In this document: in pieces, positions 16,322 through 24,284 of the stretch
Layout: each line of letters opens with the position of its first letter
How positions within the stretch are numbered: position 1 is the stretch's first letter
The notes under the pieces: generated by a model
What the model saw: only the letters and a program-made list of their open reading frames with translations
Databases searched by the model: none
What the model was told of the DNA's origin: nothing
Program-made: the position numbers and the translations under genes
DNA from: Clostridia bacterium
GTDB taxonomy: Bacteria; Bacillota; Clostridia; Lachnospirales; Lachnospiraceae
Assembly: GCA_910576325.1 (NCBI GenBank)
Contig: CAJTIM010000011.1
Location: 62,001-126,000, forward strand
Length of the DNA stretch: 64,000 bases
Reading direction: 5' to 3'

Positions 16322-16690
16322 TTGAAAAAACAGGACAGTATTTTGATTTTGGTACTTCTGGCGGCTGCGGCCGTTTTCTTTTTGGGCTTTCGCATTTGGA
16401 ACCGGAAACTGCCGGAGGAAGTAGTTGTTTATGTGGGAGACCTGGAGTATGCCCGATTTTCTGCTGGAGAGGATAAAGAGCTTGTGATTGAGGGGGAAAA
16501 CGGAACCAATCGGCTGATTGTAAAAGACGGAAAGGCAGATGTAACGGAAGCATCCTGCCCGGATAAGATCTGCGTGCGTCAAAATCCCATTTCCCGGACA
16601 GGAGAAACCATTGTCTGTATGCCTAACCGTGTGATTGTTGCGATAGAGCAGGCTTCCCAAAAGAAAATTCGCAGTGAAACGGGAGGTTGA
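16322..16690 (+). CDS. NusG domain II-containing protein
   Basis: A 122-residue protein with an N-terminal membrane anchor (residues 7-25) and an extracytoplasmic domain. The domain matches NusG domain II proteins: GENGTNRLIVKDGKADVTEASCPDKICV with two cysteines, then CMPNRVIVAI. It has no NusG transcription-factor NGN domain, so it is not an elongation factor. The start is TTG with AGGAGGAAGA upstream. It follows the Gx transporter gene after 46 bases and probably belongs to the Rnf transcription unit. Function is unknown. Confidence 0.85.
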   Translation: MKKQDSILILVLLAAAAVFFLGFRIWNRKLPEEVVVYVGDLEYARFSAGEDKELVIEGENGTNRLIVKDGKADVTEASCPDKICVRQNPISRTGETIVCMPNRVIVAIEQASQKKIRSETGG

Positions 16691-16732
16691 AGAAAATTGA
16701 TAAAGCGGCAACTCTTTTTTACTCTCGACAAG

Positions 16733-16761
16733 TTTACTTTTGCTTCCGCATAGGATATACT
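16733..16761 (+). promoter_or_regulatory. Promoter of the AbrB/PIN toxin-antitoxin pair
   Basis: TTTACT (16733-16738), 17-base spacer, TATACT (16756-16761). It starts the small two-gene unit, independent of the Rnf operon. Confidence 0.6.
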
Positions 16762-16813
16762 ATAAGTGGCCTCAAGTTTTCTTTAGTTCTCAAGAATAGA
16801 AAGGGTGACTTTT

Positions 16814-17071
16814 ATGAATTTAGCGAAAATCTCTGCAAACGGTCAGATCACTGTGCCGATAGAAATCCGGCGGTTGCTCGGCTTGAAGTCCGGGGATAAA
16901 ATTCTGTTCTTCCAGAAGCCGGACGGGGAAATCGTTGTAAGCAACGCTTCTTCCAAAGCAATCCGCAAAGCGCAGGCTGCTTTTGCCGGTGCTGCTGAGA
17001 CAATGGGCGTTACCAGCGAGGACGATATTCAGGCGCTTGTGGACGAAGTACGTTACGGAAAGGAAAGGTAA
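16814..17071 (+). CDS. AbrB/SpoVT-fold antitoxin
   Basis: An 85-residue protein with a swapped-hairpin AbrB DNA-binding domain: AKISANGQITVPIEIRRLLGLKSGDKILFF is the complete consensus core in residues 3-35 (seen in segments ANGQITVP and GLKSGDKI). The C-terminal half, rich in alanine, would wrap the PIN toxin. It should bind and repress its own promoter and neutralise the toxin. The ATG at 16814 has AAAGGG eight bases upstream; an in-frame GTG at 16805 overlaps that site and is rejected. Confidence 0.88.
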   Translation: MNLAKISANGQITVPIEIRRLLGLKSGDKILFFQKPDGEIVVSNASSKAIRKAQAAFAGAAETMGVTSEDDIQALVDEVRYGKER

Positions 17072-17072
17072 T

Positions 17073-17471
17073 ATGCGGATATTGGTTGATACAAATATCC
17101 TGTTCTCCGCATTGGTTTTCCCCCGTTCCAAACCGGCGCGGGCGCTGCTGTATATCACAGATAATCACGAAATCGTTTTGTGTGACCGCAACATTACAGA
17201 GCTGCGGGATATTTTGAAGCGGAAAGCGCCGAAGTTCCTGCCGGACGCGGAAGTGCTGCTTGCGGAAATGTCCTATGAATTGATTCCGGCAGTAGACCAT
17301 GCGGAAAAGCTGATACGCGATGCAAAAGACCGGCCGATCTTAAATGCGGCGATTGTGTCTGATGTAGATATTATTCTTACAGGGGATAAAGACTTTTTAA
17401 GTCTGGATATGGAACATCCAAAATGTATGACAGTTGCGCAGTTTTTTGAAAATGAGGGCGTGGAAGAATAA
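17073..17471 (+). CDS. PIN-domain toxin (VapC-like)
   Basis: A 132-residue ribonuclease-type toxin. The PIN acidic residues are visible: D in ILVDTNILFSAL, E in TELRDIL, D in DAKDRPILNAA and D in ILTGDKDFL. The single-base gap to the antitoxin implies translational coupling. The form agrees with the PIN-family putative toxin group rather than classical short VapC. Directly after it, on the opposite strand, lies what looks like the beheaded start of another gene, suggesting that the pair was inserted. Confidence 0.85.
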   Translation: MRILVDTNILFSALVFPRSKPARALLYITDNHEIVLCDRNITELRDILKRKAPKFLPDAEVLLAEMSYELIPAVDHAEKLIRDAKDRPILNAAIVSDVDIILTGDKDFLSLDMEHPKCMTVAQFFENEGVEE

Positions 17472-17477
17472 CCTCCG

Positions 17478-17515
17478 TGTTCTATAATATCCTTGTCTAA
17501 AAGCTCGTTTTTCAT
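17478..17515 (-). pseudogene. Remnant 5' end of a minus-strand gene
   Basis: On the minus strand AAAAGGAGGACGAC is followed by ATG and MKNELLDKDIIEHGG, a well-formed ribosome binding site and start, but after about 14 codons the frame enters the antisense of the PIN toxin gene. The most economical reading is a gene cut by arrival of the toxin-antitoxin pair. The original function cannot be told from 14 residues. Confidence 0.4.
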
Positions 17516-17629
17516 GTCGTCCTCCTTTTCATGTGCCTGAATTTCTGCCGCTTCCTATAAAGGCTTGTGAGAAGTTATAAAACGATTTCCGTCTATAAAA
17601 TCAATAAAGAATCGCTGCAAAGAAAGAAG

Positions 17630-18985
17630 ATGACTTCTATGAAGAATTGGAAACACCTTACAGGCATCTCTTTATGCACAAAAAACATGTGCAAGTTGTG
17701 GAAAGAAACGCTGGCCAGGGAACTGCCTAAGGCATCTGACTGGGTTCATCATACCATCTGGAACCGCCTGATTCTGCTGGCCCGCTGGCTGCTGTTTTCT
17801 ATGGTAACCGGCGGCTGCCTGGGGCTGGCGGGCACCTTTTTCGGAAAAAGCGTGGCCTATGTGACAGAGCTAAGAACCGCATATCCCTGGCTTCTGTTTG
17901 GTCTGCCCTTTGGAGGCGCTTTGATTGTTTGGATGTACCGTTGGGAGACGAAGCAGGAGCGCAGCAGCACCAACCGGGTTCTGGACGCCATTCATGCGGA
18001 AAAGGAAATTCCCATCAAGACGGCGCCCCTTATCTTTGCTTCTACAGTGCTGACACATCTTTTCGGAGGCTCCGCCGGCAGAGAGGGCGCGGCCCTGCAG
18101 CTTGGAGGAAGCATTGGAAATTTCCTCGGGAAATGCTTCCGCATAGACGAAAATGACAAACGAGTGGTAATTATGTGCGGAATGAGCGCCGCCTTTTCCG
18201 CCCTCTTCGGAACGCCTATGGCTGCGGCCGTATTTTCTATGGAGGTGGTCAGCGTGGGAATTATGCATTATGCGGCGCTGGTCCCCTGTGTGGTGGCCTC
18301 CTACATAGCGAGTGCGATTGCCAGATACTTCGGCATGGAGGGGGAGCACTTTACAATCGGGCCGATCCCCGATCTTACGCTGCTAAATGGGGGCAAAATC
18401 CTGCTGCTGGGTTTGATGTGTGCGGCGGTCAGTATCCTTTTTTGTGTCGTTTTACATAAAACAGAGCATTTGTTTCATAGAAAATTGCGGAATCCTTTTC
18501 TGCGTGCTTTTACGGCGGGATGCCTGCTGATTGTTCTGACCCTTGTCTTGCGGACAACGGATTATCTGGGTTCCGGGATGCACATGATTGAGGCGGCGAT
18601 GGAGGGAAATGTGATCTGGGCGGCTTTTCTGCTGAAGATTATTTTTACGGCAATCACCCTGGCCGGGGGATTTAAAGGAGGGGAGATTGTGCCAACCTTT
18701 TTTGTGGGAGCTACCTTTGGCTGCGTTGCCGGAAAGCTGTTGGGGATTTCGCCCTCTCTGGCTGCGGCCTGCGGTATGACGGCCGTATTCTGCGGCGTGA
18801 CCAACAGTCCCATTTCCTCGCTTCTGATTGGGCTGGAGATGTTTGGCTTTGCCGGAGCGCCCTACCTTTTTCTTTCCCTGGCAGTCAGCTACATGCAGTC
18901 CGGTTACTACGGGCTTTATCACAGTCAGCGGATCGTATATTCCAAGGTGAAAACGGAGTTTATCAATCAGAATACGAAGGAGTAG
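17630..18985 (+). CDS. CLC-family chloride channel or H+/Cl- antiporter
   Basis: Polytopic anion channel/exchanger of about 450 residues with ten or more helices. The CLC selectivity-filter motifs are present: GGSAGREGAALQLGG (the GREGP position, with alanine for proline), SALFGTPMAAAVFSMEV, and GGFKGGEIVPTFFVGATFG. It lacks C-terminal CBS domains, as is usual for bacterial members. The start is uncertain: candidates are GTG 17567, ATG 17630, ATG 17639 and ATG 17687; none has a strong ribosome binding site. Codons 7-25 from 17630 overlap a copy of the family C hairpin repeat. The radical SAM gene begins seven bases after the stop. Confidence 0.88.
   Translation: MTSMKNWKHLTGISLCTKNMCKLWKETLARELPKASDWVHHTIWNRLILLARWLLFSMVTGGCLGLAGTFFGKSVAYVTELRTAYPWLLFGLPFGGALIVWMYRWETKQERSSTNRVLDAIHAEKEIPIKTAPLIFASTVLTHLFGGSAGREGAALQLGGSIGNFLGKCFRIDENDKRVVIMCGMSAAFSALFGTPMAAAVFSMEVVSVGIMHYAALVPCVVASYIASAIARYFGMEGEHFTIGPIPDLTLLNGGKILLLGLMCAAVSILFCVVLHKTEHLFHRKLRNPFLRAFTAGCLLIVLTLVLRTTDYLGSGMHMIEAAMEGNVIWAAFLLKIIFTAITLAGGFKGGEIVPTFFVGATFGCVAGKLLGISPSLAAACGMTAVFCGVTNSPISSLLIGLEMFGFAGAPYLFLSLAVSYMQSGYYGLYHSQRIVYSKVKTEFINQNTKE
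17648..17702 (+). repeat. Diverged single copy of the family C hairpin unit
   Basis: GGAAACACCTTACAGGCATC, then TTTATGCAC and CATGTGCAAG, matches the tandem 51-bp units at 41.56-41.68 kb in order and spacing. The TGCAC/GTGCA hairpin is kept. It lies in the doubtful N-terminal coding region of the CLC gene. Confidence 0.6.
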
Positions 18986-18991
18986 GCTTGC

Positions 18992-20332
18992 ATGTATATA
19001 AAATTAATTCAGCCTAAAATGAGAAAGCGCCCCGTAGACACACGGCTTAAGCTTCACATGGCTCCACCTCTGGGGCTTTTGACCATTGTGAGCCTGCTGG
19101 GGAAAAACAACCGGATTTCACTGGAAAATGAAAATATACAAAGCATCGACTACGCAGATCATCCTGATATTGTCGGAATCTCCGTAAACGTTGATACTCT
19201 GCCAAGGGCCATAAGCATTGCAGAGAAATTTCGTGAAAGGGGAATTGTTGTCGTAGCCGGAGGCATCCATATTACAACCGCATATGAAACCATTCCCAAG
19301 GATGCTTTTGACGTGCTGTGCATAGGGGCCGCGGAAGGGACATGGCCCCGTATAATAGAAGATTTTGAAAAAGGAGCCTTAAAGACAAGCTACAAGTGCC
19401 GTGAGGATTTCAAAGGGAAGGATATCGTATCTCCGGCCTATGATTTTCTGACGAAGGACAAATACTTATACTGCAATGTGATTCATACAAGCCGGGGATG
19501 CCCGTTTCGGTGTGATTTTTGTTATAACAGCGCTGATGAGCGCATGTACGTAAACCGTGATATAGAAGCCGTGCTGCGGGATATCAAAGCGGTAAGATCA
19601 AAGCACATAATGTTTATAGATGATAATCTGGCCGGAAATCCCAGGTGGCTTCGGGAATTTTTAAAGAGGCTGATTCCTCTTCGCGTCAAGTGGAATGCGG
19701 CCGTCTCTCTGAACGCTTTATGCGATGCCGGGCTGCTTGATTTGATGAAGCGCAGCGGATGCCAGGGATTGTTTGTAGGGTTTGAGAGCATTCGGGCGGA
19801 TTCCATAGCAGCAGTTCACAAGGTGCAGAATGACAGAAGCATATATGAGAAAGCAGTTAAAATGGCCCATGAAAGGGGAATTATGATCAACGCCAGCTTT
19901 GTATTCGGACTGGACGGCGATACGCCGGCAACATTCAAAGCCACTCTTGACTGGACTGTAAAAAATAGGATTGAAACAGTTACATCGCATATATTAACGC
20001 CTTATCCCGGCACGGAATTGTATAACAGATTCAAAAAAGAAGGCCGGATTTTATCGGATGATTTATCAAAGTACAACACGGCCCACGTTGTATTCCGCCC
20101 GGCGCAGATGTCGGAAAAGGAGCTGTATGACGGGTATCTATGGATTTACAAACAGGTATACAGCCTGAAAAATATTATAAAAAGAATGCCAAAGGCGAAA
20201 AGCCAGCGGATCGCGTATCTTTTGTTTAATCTGTTCTATCGCAAATACGGAAGATTTACGGATCTGATGTGCGGAATCATTACATACAAAAATGTGGGCA
20301 GGATAGCGGAAAAGATGTCGCGCTATTTATAA
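18992..20332 (+). CDS. B12-binding domain radical SAM protein
   Basis: A 446-residue enzyme with an N-terminal cobalamin-binding Rossmann domain (about 1-150; DIVGISVNVDTL and VVVAGGIHITT) and a radical SAM barrel with the cluster motif CPFRCDFC at about residue 170, followed by FIDDNL and VSLNAL segments. The C-terminal 100 residues are typical of this group (a YPGTELYNRFKKEGRI segment and a helical tail). Members methylate or rearrange unactivated carbons, often in natural-product or lipid pathways; the substrate here is not evident. It follows the CLC gene so closely that both are likely on one mRNA. Confidence 0.88.
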   Translation: MYIKLIQPKMRKRPVDTRLKLHMAPPLGLLTIVSLLGKNNRISLENENIQSIDYADHPDIVGISVNVDTLPRAISIAEKFRERGIVVVAGGIHITTAYETIPKDAFDVLCIGAAEGTWPRIIEDFEKGALKTSYKCREDFKGKDIVSPAYDFLTKDKYLYCNVIHTSRGCPFRCDFCYNSADERMYVNRDIEAVLRDIKAVRSKHIMFIDDNLAGNPRWLREFLKRLIPLRVKWNAAVSLNALCDAGLLDLMKRSGCQGLFVGFESIRADSIAAVHKVQNDRSIYEKAVKMAHERGIMINASFVFGLDGDTPATFKATLDWTVKNRIETVTSHILTPYPGTELYNRFKKEGRILSDDLSKYNTAHVVFRPAQMSEKELYDGYLWIYKQVYSLKNIIKRMPKAKSQRIAYLLFNLFYRKYGRFTDLMCGIITYKNVGRIAEKMSRYL

Positions 20333-20501
20333 TTTGCATTTATTTTCCAGCAGAGGTGCCGTCTTTTCTCGTTTTAATGACAGAAAACAGAAAAACCAAT
20401 ATGGAAAAAAATTTGTAAAACAGGCCAGTTGGCCTTAATTTATAGGCCGTAATGCTGTATACTTTATAAAAGCATAAAAACAGCACAGGCATAAGGGGAC
20501 A

Positions 20502-20594
20502 GGTAAAGTCGCAAAGGCGCACGAGAGAAACTTTCATGAGTGCCCTTTCGAATGAAAGTTTCTCTCATCACAGGTGTGCCGAAGCAACTTTACC
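20502..20594 (+). promoter_or_regulatory. Long leader hairpin before the purine nucleoside phosphorylase gene
   Basis: A nested inverted repeat: GGTAAAGTCGC with GCAACTTTACC (one mismatch), GGCGCAC with GTGTGCC (one wobble), and a perfect 15-bp core GAGAGAAACTTTCAT / ATGAAAGTTTCTCTC around a 14-base loop. It ends 45 bases before the start codon, without a U-tract, so it is more likely a structured leader or a small repeat than a terminator. A short ATCGC/GCGAT hairpin follows at 20605-20617. The rest of the 307-base gap (20333-20501) is AT-rich and holds a possible TTAATT-17-TATACT promoter. Confidence 0.6.
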
Positions 20595-20639
20595 CTTCAG
20601 TGCCATCGCGCAGCGATTTAAAATAGGAGGAATAGAATC

Positions 20640-21464
20640 ATGACATTTTATGACAAGGTAAAGGAATCAGCAGAGTATGTAGAAAGCAGATGCAAGGAAA
20701 GACCTTCCATCGGCATTATTCTGGGAAGCGGACTGGGAAGCCTGGTGGATATCATGGAGGATAAGGTGATTATCCCATATAAGGATATTCCCGGCTTTCC
20801 CCAGTCCCATGTAGCAGGCCATGCAGGAAATCTGGTGATCGGACGGATTGGAACACAGGTAATAGCAGCCATGCAGGGAAGATTCCACTACTATGAGGGC
20901 TTCGAGATGAAGGAAGTTACCTATCCGGTGTATGTGATGAAGCTTCTCGGCATTGAGAGCCTGATTGTGACCAACGCCTGCGGCGGCATTAATCGCAGCT
21001 TTGCGCCGGGAGATCTGATGATTCTCACGGATTACATCAATATGCTCGGAAAGAATTCTCTGATCGGGGAAAATGACGAGCGTTTCGGCGTTCGGTTCCC
21101 GGATATGTCGGAGGCTTACTCCGGGGAGCTGATTGAAAAGGCGGAGCGGACGGCTGAGAAGCTTGACATTGCTTATAAGAAAGGCGTCTATGCCATTTTT
21201 TCCGGTCCCTGCTATGAGACGGTGGCAGAGATTCGGGCGTATGAAGCTCTTGGGGCGGATGCCATCGGAATGTCCACAGTGCCGGAGACGATTGCGGCCA
21301 ATTATCTTGGTATGAAGGTATTCGGAATTGCCTGCATCACAAATATGGCAACGGGAATTGCAACAACGAAGCATACTCATGAGGAGGTTGTGCGGATAGC
21401 AAACGAGAGCAGCAGCAAGCTCTGTGCCTGGGTGAAGCAGCTTCTTGTAGACTGGCAGGCGTAG
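20640..21464 (+). CDS. punA: Purine-nucleoside phosphorylase
   Basis: Phosphorolyses purine (deoxy)nucleosides to base and (deoxy)ribose 1-phosphate in salvage. The 274-residue size and motifs fit the trimeric inosine/guanosine-type enzyme: GIILGSGLGSLVD (phosphate site), SHVAGHAGNLVIG, MQGRFHYYEG, VTNACGGIN, and the base-site GADAIGMSTVPE. The C-terminal ITNMATGI is also diagnostic. A good AGGAGG precedes the start. The long hairpin upstream may control it. Confidence 0.93.
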   Translation: MTFYDKVKESAEYVESRCKERPSIGIILGSGLGSLVDIMEDKVIIPYKDIPGFPQSHVAGHAGNLVIGRIGTQVIAAMQGRFHYYEGFEMKEVTYPVYVMKLLGIESLIVTNACGGINRSFAPGDLMILTDYINMLGKNSLIGENDERFGVRFPDMSEAYSGELIEKAERTAEKLDIAYKKGVYAIFSGPCYETVAEIRAYEALGADAIGMSTVPETIAANYLGMKVFGIACITNMATGIATTKHTHEEVVRIANESSSKLCAWVKQLLVDWQA

Positions 21465-21607
21465 AACCGCGGACAATAAAAAACGGATTTTCTCCTTTGT
21501 TTAGAACGATAAACCGACATACATGCATGATCAAGGGTCATTTGGACATATTATTCATAGAGCGTGCAAGCATGCCAAAAAATGCCGGGATGAAGGAGAA
21601 GAAGGCC

Positions 21608-22900
21608 ATGAAAGAAATCATCTATCAAGTAACAAATCCGTTAGGGGTACATGCACGGCCCTGCGCGCTGCTGGCACAGTGCTGTGTGAATTTTAAGAGT
21701 CTTGTAACAGTGACAGCCAATGAAAAAACGGCCGACGGACGCAATGTGCTGGAGCTTCTGGCTCTGCGCATAAGAAAGGGAGATACCCTGCGGCTAGAGG
21801 TAAGCGGCGAGGACGAGGAACAGGCATGGAAAGCCGTCCGGGAAGTGATTGATAAGGAGTTCAATGAGAAAAAGGCCGCGTCCCTCTTAAGAATTGCATT
21901 TTTCGGCACCAAGGATTATGACCGCATTTTTTTCAGCGAGCTTACGAGAGATAAGGGCGAGGGGACCTACAATTCCGATCTCAAATATTTTACCTCCAAT
22001 CTGGGGCCGGAGACGGTGTATCTGGCAGAGGGCTTTGACGCTGTCTGCGTGTTTGTCAATGACAATGTATCCCGCCCGGTGGTGGAGCGTTTGAAGGAGT
22101 ACAAGGTACGTCTTATCCTGCTGCGCTGCGCCGGCTTCAACAATGTGGATCTGGCGGCGGCCAGAGACTGCGGCATTACCATTCTGCGCGTGCCGGCTTA
22201 TTCGCCCTATGCGGTAGCGGAGCATGCCATGGCGATTGTACAGGAGGCAAACCGCCGTCTCCACAAGGCGTATAACAAAGTAAAGGATAACAATTTTGCC
22301 TTAAGCGGTCTTTTGGGACTGGATCTGCACAACAAGACGGCCGGAATCGTAGGCACCGGCAAGATTGGCGTCTGCATGGCAAAGATCTGCAAGGGCTACG
22401 GCATGACCGTCCTGGGCTGGGATGCCTATCCCAATGAGGAGCTTGAGAAGGAGGGCGTTTTGACCTATGTGGAAAAGGAAGAGCTGTTTCGGCGCGGGGA
22501 TTTGATTTCGCTCCACGCGCCCCTGTTTCCCATTACCCATCACATCGTCAATGAAGAGAGCATTGCTTTGATGAAGGATACTGCTATGCTGGTGAATACG
22601 GCAAGAGGCCCTCTGATTGACAATGAAGCGCTCATTCGTGCTCTGAAAAAAGGAAAATTCCAGGCGGTGGCTCTGGATGTCTATGAGGGTGAGGATGAGA
22701 ATGTTTATACGGATCGCAGCGACAAAGCGATTACGGATGATATTACGGCCCGGCTTCTGATGTTCCCGCAGGTGGTACTGACCAGCCACCAGGCATTTTT
22801 TACAAGGGAGGCTATGCAGGCCATTGCTGTGGTTACGATGGAAAACGCCCGGAATTTCAATGAGGGAAATGATTACGGGCAGGCAGAGGTGAAGGCTTGA
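21608..22900 (+). CDS. HPr-like domain fused to D-lactate dehydrogenase-type 2-hydroxyacid dehydrogenase
   Basis: A two-domain protein of 430 residues. Residues 1-85 look like a PTS phosphocarrier HPr domain: NPLGVHARPCALLAQ contains the phosphorylatable histidine, and DGRNVLELLALRIRKGD matches the region around the regulatory Ser46, with asparagine at that place. From about 95 onward it is a D-lactate-dehydrogenase-like enzyme: GIVGTGKIG is the NAD site, NTARGPLID carries the catalytic arginine, DVYEGE the glutamate and LTSHQAF the histidine. It probably reduces pyruvate or a related 2-oxoacid. The start at 21608 (MKEIIYQ) has GGAG about nine bases upstream; longer frames start in non-coding leader. 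A terminator follows. Confidence 0.88.
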   Translation: MKEIIYQVTNPLGVHARPCALLAQCCVNFKSLVTVTANEKTADGRNVLELLALRIRKGDTLRLEVSGEDEEQAWKAVREVIDKEFNEKKAASLLRIAFFGTKDYDRIFFSELTRDKGEGTYNSDLKYFTSNLGPETVYLAEGFDAVCVFVNDNVSRPVVERLKEYKVRLILLRCAGFNNVDLAAARDCGITILRVPAYSPYAVAEHAMAIVQEANRRLHKAYNKVKDNNFALSGLLGLDLHNKTAGIVGTGKIGVCMAKICKGYGMTVLGWDAYPNEELEKEGVLTYVEKEELFRRGDLISLHAPLFPITHHIVNEESIALMKDTAMLVNTARGPLIDNEALIRALKKGKFQAVALDVYEGEDENVYTDRSDKAITDDITARLLMFPQVVLTSHQAFFTREAMQAIAVVTMENARNFNEGNDYGQAEVKA

Positions 22901-22946
22901 TTTTTATGACTGCTGCGGCGGTTCGGCAGTCTGCTTGAGAAAACAG

Positions 22947-22987
22947 AAAGGGAAGACGGGAAACATCACATCCCGGCTTCCCTTTTT
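22947..22987 (+). terminator. Bidirectional terminator after the HPr-dehydrogenase gene
   Basis: AAAGGGAAGACGGGA pairs with TCCCGGCTTCCCTTT around a 9-base loop and is flanked by an A-run on the left and TTTTT on the right, so it can serve both this gene and the converging minus-strand gene. Confidence 0.75.
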
Positions 22988-23032
22988 AAAGCATCCGTTT
23001 AAATCCTGCCGGATACGCAGGGGCTTGTGTGT

Positions 23033-23446
23033 CTATTGCATAAAGCTTTTTGCCAACTGTACCATTTGCTCCATCCGTGCAACTTCCTCCGGGGATTTTC
23101 CCTGCTTTAAAGTATCAAAAATCTGGTTAAATTCCTCCTGGGACATAGGCTGATTGGAGTTTTTGGCTGCGTTCATCATTTTCTGAAAATCATTTGGATT
23201 CATGGTCTCACTCCCTTCCGGCATAGGTGGCGGGGAAAATGCGTCCGGATCTGCGCCCTCTTTGAATGGATTCTGCATATGGAACATATTAAAAATATCC
23301 GGCATATCGGGCATCATACTGGAGTATTGCATATAGGTGGTGAATATTTCCATAATCCGGATAATGGAATCAATTTTCTGATTTAATTCATTGCATTTTT
23401 TCTGTACATCGTGAAGAAGCTTGTAGCTGTCTTCCGTGAAATTCAT
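23033..23446 (-). CDS. Unknown methionine-rich protein
   Basis: A 137-residue protein not assigned to a family. The N-terminal 45 residues look helical (KKCNELNQKIDSIIRIMEIF). The middle is rich in Met, Pro and Asp (MMPDMPDIFNMFHMQ, then PPPMPEG), and the C-terminal 45 residues form a second amphipathic helical segment (QPMSQEEFNQIFDTLKQG). No signal peptide or membrane segment is seen. GAGGGGG precedes its start. It converges on the HPr-dehydrogenase gene and shares its terminator. A role in the spore or envelope is possible but not supported. Confidence 0.7.
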   Translation of the reverse strand: MNFTEDSYKLLHDVQKKCNELNQKIDSIIRIMEIFTTYMQYSSMMPDMPDIFNMFHMQNPFKEGADPDAFSPPPMPEGSETMNPNDFQKMMNAAKNSNQPMSQEEFNQIFDTLKQGKSPEEVARMEQMVQLAKSFMQ

Positions 23447-23595
23447 AGATATTTCCCCCTCTTCTTATTCAATATATGTACGCCTGTGAGAAATATGAAT
23501 ATCATAAAGGTGAATCTCTTTTTTGTAAATGATTTCAGGGCTGTGATCCGAATTGTATAAAGGAGGGCATTAGACAGCCGGAACAGGAGGCTTTT

Positions 23596-23757
23596 ATGGG
23601 ACGTTTGATCATAGATGATACGACGATTTACGAGATTGACGAAGAGTGTCTAAGACAGAAGGAATTAAAGGAGCGTGATATGAAGTCAGCGGATGTGGAA
23701 GGGACAAAAAGCCGGGCTTCTGATACCAATAAGGGGAAGGAAAGGCCGGCTCCGTAG
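23596..23757 (+). CDS. Small protein of 53 residues
   Basis: A short frame with AGGAGG six bases before its ATG. It begins MGRLIIDDTTIYEIDEECL, an ordered, acidic, beta-hairpin-like start, and continues with a charged, lysine-rich tail ending in KERPAP. The stop codon sits at the top of a terminator hairpin, which supports it being a real gene. I recall similar short proteins beginning with the same GRLIIDD pattern in related genomes, but the function is unknown. It converges with the cysteine-rich gene. Confidence 0.6.
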   Translation: MGRLIIDDTTIYEIDEECLRQKELKERDMKSADVEGTKSRASDTNKGKERPAP

Positions 23758-23768
23758 AGCCGGCCTTT
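23741..23768 (+). terminator. Bidirectional terminator between two small genes
   Basis: Perfect 12-bp stem AAAGGCCGGCTC / GAGCCGGCCTTT with a 4-base loop. The TAG stop of the 53-residue protein lies at the loop/right-arm border (23755-23757). Confidence 0.8.
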
Positions 23769-23780
23769 CGGGAAGGCTGA

Positions 23781-24029
23781 TTAGCAGCCGCATCCGCCGT
23801 TGTTTCCGCAGAAGCCGCCGTTGCCGCCGCAGCAGAACAGGAGCAGAATGATCCACAGACAGCTATTGTCTCCGCATCCGCCGTTGCCGCCGAAGAAGCC
23901 GTTGTTGCCGCCGCATCCGCCGCAGCAGGAGAGCAGGAGAAGAATCCAGATCCAGGAACAGCAGCTGTTATTGCCGCCTGCCATTTCATTACATCCGCAT
24001 CCACAGTTTGTAGCAGTTAAATCACTCAT
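23781..24029 (-). CDS. Cys/Gly/Asn-rich small protein (high-cysteine type)
   Basis: An 82-residue protein with 15 cysteines and many Gly and Asn residues. After a short N-terminus (MSDLTATNCGCGC) it has two copies of a pattern: NSC, then a Trp-Ile/Leu hydrophobic run (SWIWILLLLS and LWIILLLF), then CCGG and a Gly/Asn-rich stretch. Such genes are sometimes automatically named chorion class high-cysteine proteins; that name reflects composition only. The hydrophobic runs are short for membrane helices but could insert or self-assemble. The ribosome binding site GGAGG is good. Function unknown; possibilities are an assembling surface/spore component or a metal-binding peptide. Confidence 0.7.
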   Translation of the reverse strand: MSDLTATNCGCGCNEMAGGNNSCCSWIWILLLLSCCGGCGGNNGFFGGNGGCGDNSCLWIILLLFCCGGNGGFCGNNGGCGC

Positions 24030-24284
24030 GAGAAATCCTCCAAAATAATTATTTACAATCTCATATTATGTGAAAGAGGAGAAAGTGTGAATTCACATCC
24101 GTTTTTTATTTCTTCGTCCTGTACCGGGGTGGAAAAATTTACTTGTACAAATCCGGTCTTTGTGAGAGAATAAGAAAAAGGGAATTATAGAAGGATAATA
24201 GAAAGTATAATAACCTCACAGATTAAGAGAGAAAGGATTGCGGCTTAGGGAAACCGCATATACCGCAATAACAGGAATAAAGCT

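Noticed and set aside
24086-24097. TGTGAATTCACA as a Crp or Rex site
   Set aside because: The half-site spacing (two bases) differs from the Crp (six) and Rex patterns; only a short palindrome can be stated.
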